A model generated the notes under the pieces. The model worked only from the letters and a program-made list of their open reading frames with translations, was not told where the DNA came from and searched no databases. A stretch of DNA of 8,705 nucleotides from CAYSAA01 sp964428905 (GTDB taxonomy: Bacteria; Atribacterota; Phoenicimicrobiia; Phoenicimicrobiales; Stramentimicrobiaceae). Location of the stretch: assembly GCA_964428905.1 (NCBI GenBank), contig CAYSAA010000103.1, forward strand, positions 1 through 8,705, given 5' to 3'. Made by a program: the position numbers and the translations under genes. Positions 1 to 5,597 of the stretch are shown one piece after another; position 1 is the stretch's first letter; each line of letters starts with the position of its first letter.

Positions 1-127
1 GGGCATCTTCAAGCAAAAGAATTAAACCACCGGGTTCTTTCCGGTATTTTGTGATGATTTTACCCAATTGAATGAGCTGTTCAGAACTAAATTCTTTTAA
101 CAAAATACTATCTAGCTGTTTTTTCAC
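1..127 (-). CDS. NuoE-like [2Fe-2S] subunit, N-terminal fragment (runs off left edge)
   Basis: Reading leftwards from a GTG at 127-125, 42 codons stay open to the window edge. The peptide starts VKKQLDSILLKEF and continues KIITKYRKEPGGLILLLEDA. This matches the N-terminal helical part of NuoE/24-kDa subunits, where a Lys-Tyr...Pro-Gly-x-Leu-Ile...Leu-Gln-x-Ala pattern precedes the thioredoxin-like [2Fe-2S] domain. That domain would lie outside the window, so cluster ligands cannot be checked. The overlapping ATG (ATGTGA) stops at once, so GTG is the start, with AAGGG about 8 bases upstream. A consensus-type promoter lies just upstream, so this is probably the first gene of a separate operon, plausibly another NuoE/NuoF hydrogenase or formate dehydrogenase set. 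It is a second NuoE paralogue besides the one at 5597-5133 and fits the family pattern better in this N-terminal part. The family call rests on 42 residues only. Confidence 0.6.
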   Translation of the reverse strand, partial: MKKQLDSILLKEFSSEQLIQLGKIITKYRKEPGGLILLLEDA

Positions 128-167
128 ATTTTTCCCTTATTTATTCCATTAAAGCAAAATATCTATA

Positions 168-196
168 AAAATACCACTTTACAAAGTCCGTGTCAA
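168..196 (-). promoter_or_regulatory. Sigma-70/SigA-type promoter for the left-edge NuoE-like gene
   Basis: On the minus strand a perfect TTGACA (196-191) is followed by a 17-bp spacer and TATTTT (173-168), which matches 4 of 6 positions of TATAAT. The predicted transcript start is near 160, giving a leader of about 35 bases before the GTG at 127. This was read by eye only. A second AT-rich hexamer, TATAGA, follows but at poor spacing. Confidence 0.55.
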
Positions 197-201
197 CAAT
201 T

Positions 202-320
202 TGGGGTTACTTTCCCTTACCTCAAAAATTATGGATAATCTGCTGCCCTGTAGAGGTAGTAATCATTAACCCCATTCTTTTGGAATTATCGTTCGGCTCT
301 GTCTGTATCTGGGGATACAG
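202..320. other. Intergenic stretch with nested inverted repeats (possible structured RNA)
   Basis: No gene is visible here. Three complementary pairs stand out: TGGGGTTA (202-209) with TAACCCCA (267-274); inside it TACCTC (218-223) with GAGGTA (253-258); and downstream CTGTATC (303-309) with GATACAG (314-320), closing a TGGG loop. Together with the plus-strand terminator at 364-389 they could form a structured plus-strand RNA. I found no match to tRNA, tmRNA, SRP RNA, RNase P or any riboswitch I know by sequence. The folding is inferred from complementarity only, and the orientation is suggested only by the terminator. Confidence 0.25.
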
Positions 321-350
321 CTCATCTTTATCTTTATGGTAAAACCAATT

Positions 351-400
351 TATTTAACCATTGCCACCTTCAAAGAAGGTGGTTTTTTTATGGTTAAATA
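351..400 (+). terminator. Plus-strand rho-independent terminator inside a longer inverted repeat
   Basis: CCACCTTC (364-371) and GAAGGTGG (375-382) form an 8-bp GC-rich stem with an AAA loop, followed by seven T (383-389). This is a textbook intrinsic terminator for plus-strand transcription. On the minus strand the stem is not followed by a T run. The unit is flanked by a perfect 11-bp pair, TATTTAACCAT (351-361) and ATGGTTAAATA (390-400). The first ATGGT, at 336-340, could compete for part of the left outer arm. There is no plus-strand gene upstream in the window, so whatever it terminates is unidentified. Confidence 0.75.
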
Positions 401-718
401 ATAAACATCTCTAATTTGACTTTGATCGGATGTTCTTTCGAAGTTAGTACTTTGATAATTTTGATGATCTAGCCAGAAAGCCAGGATCTTTGAGTAATTT
501 CATCACGAACATCATCGTTATAGTACCCTGGGAGGTTTAACCCAAAGGAGATATGTACTGGATAGATTAAGCGTTTACCAGATTCTTTTCGAATGCCGGA
601 TAAGTTAGCCATTTCTCCCGGGTACGTCCATCTCATCCGTTTTATTCGCAGCAACTGTCTCTTGGATATCTTTGGAGAGAGATACCCCTTATAGGATAGG
701 AGAATTATTTTTATACCA
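401..718. other. Intergenic region with one weak unrecognised ORF
   Basis: This stretch separates the last gene of the hydrogenase region from the terminator. The only open frame of note is on the minus strand, 654-469 (TTG start, 61 codons), with an internal ATG at 612 giving a 47-residue product that begins MANLSGIRKESGKR and ends QRSWLSG. The frame is also open upstream to the end of the membrane-protein gene. GGGAG stands too close to the ATG to be a good ribosome binding site, and the TTG has none. I do not recognise the peptide. It could be chance, or the remnant of a longer gene. I see no terminator with a T run for the minus-strand genes here. Confidence 0.3.
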
Positions 719-1213
719 TTAAAAAATATTGAGGCCTGAGGCCTGTAGTACCCTGGCTGCTAATAGAGCAATAATTCCGCCTACCAAAGCCGTTATAAAT
801 TGAGGAAAACTCATCATCTGGGCAACCGGAGGTGGAACCTGGACTAATAAATTTACAGCTGTAGCCAAAACCAAAAATTTAACAATAGAAGCAACAAAAA
901 TTCCCAATATCTTACTTTTAGATTTTAACCAAAAGAATAAAACTACTAGAACACCATTACCTAAAGCAATAAATGGTATTAATGGAGCCAAAGGAGGAGG
1001 CAATATTCCACGCATAGCAGCAACAACCGGAGTAAATATACCAATCAAAACACCACCCGGCCAACCTACAATCATGGCCGAAAGATAAAGTACGGTATTT
1101 ACTAATGGACCGGTAATTAACTGAGGGAACCCTCCCATTTGAAAAACCAATGCGATTGCCAACAAGATAGCCGTCCTGGTTATCTGTCTAATGCCTGTTG
1201 TTTGCTGATTCAT
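719..1213 (-). CDS. Hydrogenase-linked small membrane protein, ECF transporter S-component-like
   Basis: This 164-residue protein is very hydrophobic, with about five or six membrane segments at roughly 12-29, 38-50, 53-68, 78-96, 101-125 and 137-157. Size and topology fit S components of energy-coupling factor transporters, the membrane proteins that bind small substrates and dock onto a shared ATPase/T module. Conserved-looking elements are TPVVAAMRG (61-69) before a Pro-rich loop and PFIALGN (80-86). From memory, similar proteins beside [FeFe]-hydrogenases are sometimes misnamed 'iron hydrogenase'; nothing here suggests catalysis, as there are no cysteines or cluster motifs. The start has AGAAAGGA at good spacing. 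It follows the TM1266-like gene by 30 bp, so both are probably co-transcribed. No ATPase or T component is in view, so any partner would be encoded elsewhere. The substrate is unknown. Confidence 0.7.
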   Translation of the reverse strand: MNQQTTGIRQITRTAILLAIALVFQMGGFPQLITGPLVNTVLYLSAMIVGWPGGVLIGIFTPVVAAMRGILPPPLAPLIPFIALGNGVLVVLFFWLKSKSKILGIFVASIVKFLVLATAVNLLVQVPPPVAQMMSFPQFITALVGGIIALLAARVLQASGLNIF

Positions 1214-1243
1214 TTTTTATTCCTTTCTTCTTAAAAGTTTTTG

Positions 1244-1504
1244 TTATAATGATTTATAAAGACAGGATTTGACCTGAATCCCCAATAACAATCCTAGTTT
1301 TCCGGTAAGAGAACCTACCTTATCAGTATCTCCATAAATAATCAGACAAATTATATTAATCTTTTGCTGTGGATTGGGCATACCAATCCTTCCCAATATC
1401 ATCTCTGCATGTTGACTCACAATGTCATTTAGTTTTTTTATTGAACATTTTTCCGGTTTGATAAATATGCTTACTGTTCCAAAACGGTATTCCATAACAA
1501 CCAT
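1244..1504 (-). CDS. TM1266-family putative regulator of iron-only hydrogenase system
   Basis: This protein of 83-86 residues fits the small ACT/ferredoxin-fold family named after Thermotoga TM1266, which is regularly encoded beside [FeFe]-hydrogenase genes and proposed, not proven, to regulate them. Visible family features are an opening MEYRFGTVSIFI strand, the central HAEMILGRIGMP, a second strand INIICLIIYGDTDKVGSLTGKLG, and a closing GIQVKSCLYK. Two starts are possible: ATG at 1504, or ATG at 1495 (Met4). Met4 gives the usual family N terminus and I favour it slightly. Neither has a recognisable ribosome binding site, unlike every other gene here. A perfect 19-bp inverted repeat ends 9 bases before the first ATG. 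There is no helix-turn-helix, so direct DNA binding is not apparent. The gene sits 151 bp after hydA and 30 bp before the membrane-protein gene. Confidence 0.8.
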   Translation of the reverse strand: MVVMEYRFGTVSIFIKPEKCSIKKLNDIVSQHAEMILGRIGMPNPQQKINIICLIIYGDTDKVGSLTGKLGLLLGIQVKSCLYKSL

Positions 1505-1513
1505 TTATTATTC

Positions 1514-1567
1514 TACATATAAAAAGGATTAAACTTCAAGAAAGATGATTAATCCTTTTTATATGTA
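1514..1567 (-). terminator. Perfect 19-bp inverted repeat after hydA: weak terminator, attenuator or mRNA processing hairpin
   Basis: TACATATAAAAAGGATTAA (1514-1532) and its exact reverse complement (1549-1567) flank a 16-base spacer. The core has an A run on the left and a T run on the right of GGATTAA/TTAATCC, so it could act as an intrinsic terminator in either direction, although the stem has only two GC pairs. On the minus strand it lies about 90 bases after the hydA stop and just before the TM1266-like gene. It could lower expression of the two downstream genes relative to the hydrogenase, or protect the 3' end of a processed hyd mRNA. Its perfection is seen in the sequence; its role is inferred. 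Confidence 0.5.
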
Positions 1568-1582
1568 ATATTCAGCTAATTC

Positions 1583-1598
1583 TTAACCTTGAGGTCAA
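1583..1598. promoter_or_regulatory. Imperfect dyad in the hydA to TM1266 gap
   Basis: TTAACCTTGAGGTCAA reads the same on the other strand at 12 of 16 positions (arms TTAACCT and AGGTCAA). The minus-strand TTGACC at 1598-1593 resembles a -35 box, but no well-spaced TATAAT follows. It could be an operator or part of an internal promoter for the TM1266-like gene. The support is weak. Confidence 0.2.
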
Positions 1599-1655
1599 AA
1601 TATAATTTCTTCCTCACAGGCTAAATTTTATTTTTATCTTTATAAATCTATGTAT

Positions 1656-3458
1656 TTATACTTTTTCTCTTTCCTTCTCTATTTTATTTTTTTTATCGAA
1701 ATAATGAGTATGAAGTAGATGATGGGATTTTTCTCCTAAAGGCTTGCCTAAGAATTCATCATATAGTTGTTTAATTGCAGGGTTTTCATGAGATTTTCGG
1801 AATTCGCGTCCTTCATCCTCTTTATAAATTGCCTGAATTCTTGCCTTTCTCACCTCATCGGTAGTTAGACGGGGTTGCCCACCGCCACCAATACAGCCAC
1901 CCGGACAAGTCATCACTTCAATGAAATGATATTCTTTTTCTCCTTTTAGAATGGATTCAATTACTTTATTGGCATTTCCCAATCCATGTGCTGCCGCTAC
2001 CTTTAGTGTGACACCTTCTAAAAATTTCCAATCCGGTAATGTTCCTTTAATGGTTAATTCGGCTTCTTTTACTCCATCCAATCCTTGAACAGGAGTAACA
2101 TGTAGTTTATCAAAAGGAATATCGTCTCCCGTAACAATGGCGTAAGCTGTACGAAGGGCAGCTTCCATTACACCACCGGTATTGGCGAAGATATCTGCCG
2201 CACCGGTAGAAATGCCCATCGGGGCATCCATTTCTTCATTAGGTAAATTTGCAAATTCAAGGCCGGCTTCCTTAATCATCTTTCCTAATTCCCGGGTAGT
2301 CAGGACATAATCAACATCTTTTGTGCCACTATCATGCATCTCATCCCGATTACATTCAAATTTCTTGGCAGTACAGGGCATAATTGATACCACAACCATG
2401 TCTTCCTTTTTCTTACCGATCTTCTCAGCGAAATATGTTTTGGCTATTGCTCCAAACATTTGTTGTGGAGATTTGCAGGTCGAAACATTATTCATCAATT
2501 CAGGATAAAAATTTTCCATATAGTTAATCCAGCCGGGTGAGCAGGAAGTAAACATGGGTAATTTAGTACTTTCATCCTTGTCTACCAATTTTTTCTTTAA
2601 GCGGGTTAATAATTCAGTACCTTCCTCCATAATGGTCAAATCGGCAGCAAAGTTGGTATCAAAAACCTTGTTAAATCCCAACCTTCTCAAAGCCGTAACC
2701 ATGCGGCCTTTAACCAATGTGCCTGGTGGTAAGTCAAAACATTCACCTAAAGCAGCCCGAATAGCCGGTGCTGTTTGTACTACTACATACTTTCTCGGAT
2801 CTTCCAGAACATTCCAGACTTTTTCTGTATCATCTCTCTCGCTAATAGCGCCAACTGGACAAACTGCTGCACATTGGCCACATTGCACACAGACAGCATC
2901 ATCAAGAAAATCTCCCTGCCCAGGTGCAATAATGGTTTCAAATCCCCGTGCTCTGGGAGCTAAAGTTCCAACTTTTTGAACTTCCTGACATACAGTTACA
3001 CATCTTCGGCATAAAATACATTTATTGGGATCCCGAATTATTCCGGGGGTACTCTCATCCAAGGGCAACCTCTCCTTAACAGATTGAAACCTTACTTCTC
3101 TTATACCGTATTCATCTGCCAATTTTTGTAATTCACAACTTTGATTTCGATCACAGGTGTTACATTCCCAGGGGTGATCACACAACAACAATTCTAAAAT
3201 AGTCTTTCTGGCATTTCTTACTCTTTTGTTATTTGTTTTAATTTTCATTCCTTCTCTTACTTCTGTCACACAAGACGGCTGAAGGGTATTTGCACCTTCT
3301 ACTTCTACCACGCATACCCGGCATGAACCAGGATTCTGAAGGCCTTCCAGATAACAAAGTGTTGGAATTTTAATTCCCACCTTTTTGGCGGCATCCAGAA
3401 TAGTTGTTCCTTTCTTTACCTCTAAAGGCATATTGTTTATTTCAATTTTTACTCCCAT
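1656..3458 (-). CDS. hydA: [FeFe]-hydrogenase catalytic subunit, HydA type
   Basis: This 600-residue subunit interconverts H2 with protons and electrons at the H-cluster and should be cytoplasmic (no signal peptide). Clusters in order: N-terminal plant-type [2Fe-2S] (C35, C46, C49, C63); His-Cys3 [4Fe-4S] (H95, C99, C102, C108); two ferredoxin-type [4Fe-4S] (C147, C150, C153, C157 and C190, C193, C196, C200). The H domain has L1 TSCSPGW (304-310), L2 MPCTAKKFE (360-368) and L3 EVMTCPGGC (514-522). The C-terminal small-subunit-like domain NPAIKQLYDEFLGKPLGEKSHHLLHTHY closes the protein. It is an M3-type hydrogenase, as in HydABC and Hnd complexes. The tail after C522 has no cysteine, so it lacks the extra C-terminal [2Fe-2S] domain of Thermotoga HydA. 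L1 has Ser307 in place of the second Cys of the usual TSCC (see findings). The start has AAGGAG at good spacing, 27 bp after the previous gene. Confidence 0.95.
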   Translation of the reverse strand: MGVKIEINNMPLEVKKGTTILDAAKKVGIKIPTLCYLEGLQNPGSCRVCVVEVEGANTLQPSCVTEVREGMKIKTNNKRVRNARKTILELLLCDHPWECNTCDRNQSCELQKLADEYGIREVRFQSVKERLPLDESTPGIIRDPNKCILCRRCVTVCQEVQKVGTLAPRARGFETIIAPGQGDFLDDAVCVQCGQCAAVCPVGAISERDDTEKVWNVLEDPRKYVVVQTAPAIRAALGECFDLPPGTLVKGRMVTALRRLGFNKVFDTNFAADLTIMEEGTELLTRLKKKLVDKDESTKLPMFTSCSPGWINYMENFYPELMNNVSTCKSPQQMFGAIAKTYFAEKIGKKKEDMVVVSIMPCTAKKFECNRDEMHDSGTKDVDYVLTTRELGKMIKEAGLEFANLPNEEMDAPMGISTGAADIFANTGGVMEAALRTAYAIVTGDDIPFDKLHVTPVQGLDGVKEAELTIKGTLPDWKFLEGVTLKVAAAHGLGNANKVIESILKGEKEYHFIEVMTCPGGCIGGGGQPRLTTDEVRKARIQAIYKEDEGREFRKSHENPAIKQLYDEFLGKPLGEKSHHLLHTHYFDKKNKIEKEREKV

Positions 3459-3485
3459 TTTTTAACTCCTTATCTTACCTTATCT

Positions 3486-5129
3486 TTATGAATAGTATAC
3501 GACTTTTTCGTTTTGTTCTCTGGTTGGAAACTTACGTTTCTTATCAATATTTACACCTTCACTTAATTCGTCTCCAAAATACTTCAAAGCAGACAGCACC
3601 GGTTGGGCAACCGACTGTCCCAACGGGCAAAAAGCGGTTAATTTGAGAATGTTGGCAATATCCTGAATATTTTCTAACTCGTCAAAATAACCTTCCTTTT
3701 CATTTAATCTTTTAAAAGCTTCATATAAATGTTTTGTTCCAATTCGGCAAACAGAACATCTTCCACAAGATTCGTGGACAAAAAATTTCAGACAACTTGT
3801 CAGAAAATCAGAAACCGAGACAGAATCATTCATAATGAGTAATGCACCTGAACCAAGATTATGGCCTAATTCCTGTAAAGAACGATATTCTAGCAGGATA
3901 TCCAATAAACGTTCTGAAAAAACATCACCGGCTGTACCGCCAATTTGAGCCATTTTGAATTTGCCGGATGATATTCCACCGGCATAATCATAAATAATTT
4001 CTCTTAGGGTAATTCCCATAGGAACTTCAATCAATCCAGGACGATTTACATGGCCTAAAACAGTATAAACTTTAGTACCGGACGTACTTTCTGTACCAAA
4101 ACGCCTAAACCATTCTGCACCATTTAGTATAATAGAAGGGATATTAGCAAGCGTTTCTACATTATTGATAAGTGTGGGTTGTTGTAAAAAACCCTGTTGT
4201 GCGGGATAAGGGGGTTTTATACGTGGTTCTCCTCGATATCCTTCCATGGAACTGAGCAAAGCTGTCTCCTCTCCACAAACATAAGAGCCTGCTCCGATTT
4301 TAATTTGAATATCAAAATTAAATCCTGAACCAAATATGTTCTTTCCTAAAAGATCAATTTCTTTTGCCTGTTTGATGGCATTCTGTAAACGTTCAATGGA
4401 TAAATTATATTCGCCCCGAACATAGATATATCCTAATTCAGCTTCCACAGCATAACCGGCAATAACCATCGCCTCAATGATCTTATGTGGATCACCTTCC
4501 ATAATAAGACGGTCTTTAAAGGTACCAGGTTCACCTTCATCAGCATTACAGATAACATATTTGGGATATTTTTTACTCTCAGAAGTAAAAGACCATTTCA
4601 ATCCTGTTGGAAAGCCTGCACCCCCTCTTCCTCGCAGACCTGATTCTTTAATAATTTCTATAATTTCTTTCGGTGTCTTTTCTTGCAAAGCATGACCTAG
4701 CGCTTCATACCCTCCTACACCAATATATTCATTGATATCATCAGGGCTAATCCTTCCGCAGTTATTCAGGACTATACGGCCATAATGCTGGGTTTTTCTG
4801 GAATCATATTCTAATAATCTTAATTCATCAGGTAATGTTTCGGACATTAGTCTTTTTTGATATGTTCTTCCCTTAATAAATTTTTCCTGAATAAATTCTT
4901 CGATATCGTCTTCGGTTACATTGGCATACAGTTCTCCACCAGGAAATACTCCTAACACAACACCCTGGTTTGTAGGACCAATACTACCAGTTTCAATTAC
5001 TTTAATCTGCTCAGAAAGACCGTGGCTGCTTAGTTCGGTAATTAATTTTGTTTTAACCTGCCTAGCACCAGAAAGAACAGTATTACTATCAATTCCTACC
5101 AAAATTTGGGCAATATTCTTGTCAGTCAT
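3486..5129 (-). CDS. hydB: NuoF/HydB-type FMN and NAD(H)-binding subunit with degenerate thioredoxin-like domain
   Basis: This 547-residue protein should pass electrons between NAD(H), FMN and a [4Fe-4S] cluster. The N-terminal domain (about 1-90) aligns with the [2Fe-2S] thioredoxin-like domain of the fusion protein upstream, but all four ligands are gone: the positions read G12, T17, S49 and T53. The NuoF core has the FMN loop GLRGRGGAGFPTGLKW (164-179), the nucleotide-site motif NADEGEPGTFKDR (195-207), GAGSYVCGEETAL and the N3-type cluster ESCGRCSVC...C (C455, C458, C461, C501). It ends with a short basic tail and lacks the C-terminal two-[4Fe-4S] ferredoxin domain of HydB. The EPGTFKDR wording is closer to NuoF and Hnd-type subunits than to Thermotoga-type HydB. 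A strong AGGAGGG lies inside the end of hydC, 3 bp away. The symbol is tentative because the operon has two NuoF paralogues. Confidence 0.9.
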   Translation of the reverse strand: MTDKNIAQILVGIDSNTVLSGARQVKTKLITELSSHGLSEQIKVIETGSIGPTNQGVVLGVFPGGELYANVTEDDIEEFIQEKFIKGRTYQKRLMSETLPDELRLLEYDSRKTQHYGRIVLNNCGRISPDDINEYIGVGGYEALGHALQEKTPKEIIEIIKESGLRGRGGAGFPTGLKWSFTSESKKYPKYVICNADEGEPGTFKDRLIMEGDPHKIIEAMVIAGYAVEAELGYIYVRGEYNLSIERLQNAIKQAKEIDLLGKNIFGSGFNFDIQIKIGAGSYVCGEETALLSSMEGYRGEPRIKPPYPAQQGFLQQPTLINNVETLANIPSIILNGAEWFRRFGTESTSGTKVYTVLGHVNRPGLIEVPMGITLREIIYDYAGGISSGKFKMAQIGGTAGDVFSERLLDILLEYRSLQELGHNLGSGALLIMNDSVSVSDFLTSCLKFFVHESCGRCSVCRIGTKHLYEAFKRLNEKEGYFDELENIQDIANILKLTAFCPLGQSVAQPVLSALKYFGDELSEGVNIDKKRKFPTREQNEKVVYYS

Positions 5130-5132
5130 ACT

Positions 5133-5597
5133 TTATTTGCCCTCCTTTTTCTTGATTTGTTCTATAATATTTTTTATTTTTTCACCGGTTAAGTGTCCAT
5201 AGACAGTATCGTTGATCATAACAGCAGGAGCAACAGAACAGACACCCAAACAACTGGTTTCTTCCAAGGTAAACAATCCGTCAGTTGTTGTTTCACCTTT
5301 TTGGATTTGTAATTCTCGAGAAATCACTTTAAAAATTGTTTCCGAGCCCATAATATGACAGGGAGGACTGGCGCAAACACGAATAACATATTTCCCCCTG
5401 GGCTGAAAGCTAAACATGCTGTAAAATGAAGCAGTTCCGGTAATATCAGATAATGGGATTCTCATTTCCTCACTTAATACAGTAATATTTGCTTTACTAA
5501 TGTAATTCTGCGGGTCATTGTCTTGAATTTCATGTAAGATCTGTAAAAGGTTTTCTCTTTTTCCTTCATATTTTCTTACAATTTCCCTTACTTTCAT
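5133..5597 (-). CDS. hydC: NuoE/HydC-type [2Fe-2S] subunit
   Basis: This 154-residue protein has an N-terminal helical part (1-65) and a thioredoxin-like [2Fe-2S] domain with ligands C75, C80, C116 and C120 (VCASPPCHIMG and SCLGVCSVAP), the standard CX4C...CX3C pattern of NuoE/HydC. It should exchange electrons with the NuoF-type flavin subunits. Its length is near the usual 150-165. It is the only complete NuoE protein in the operon, yet there are two NuoF partners, so it may be shared between them or serve only one. The ATG overlaps the stop of the fusion gene by four bases (ATGA), and a GGAGGGG site lies within the fusion gene's last codons, implying translational coupling. The usual Pro-Gly-x-Leu-Ile element in the N-terminal helix is changed (GKRENLLQILHEIQ), unlike the partial paralogue at the left edge. 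Confidence 0.92.
   Translation of the reverse strand: MKVREIVRKYEGKRENLLQILHEIQDNDPQNYISKANITVLSEEMRIPLSDITGTASFYSMFSFQPRGKYVIRVCASPPCHIMGSETIFKVISRELQIQKGETTTDGLFTLEETSCLGVCSVAPAVMINDTVYGHLTGEKIKNIIEQIKKKEGK

Noticed and set aside
240..300. tRNA or SRP RNA fragment (GTTCG and GGCAGCAG look-alikes)
   Set aside because: No cloverleaf arms or T-loop context, and the SRP GGAAGGAAGCAG core is absent.
128..400. Molybdenum/tungsten cofactor or other riboswitch before the left-edge NuoE-like gene
   Set aside because: The consensus promoter at 196-168 leaves only about 35 bases of leader, and none of the riboswitch cores I know is visible; the terminator present faces the other way.
2538..2543. Ser307 in HydA taken as evidence of an inactive or sensory hydrogenase
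   Set aside because: The other H-cluster ligands, all relay clusters and the C-terminal domain are intact, and I recall the same TSCSPGW form in other NAD-linked M3 hydrogenases; sensory types differ in architecture, often with PAS domains.
2323..2979. Plus-strand open frames opposite hydA
   Set aside because: They lie entirely inside the well-supported hydA coding region, have low-complexity Ser/Pro-rich composition, match no family and lack ribosome binding sites; they are antisense shadows.
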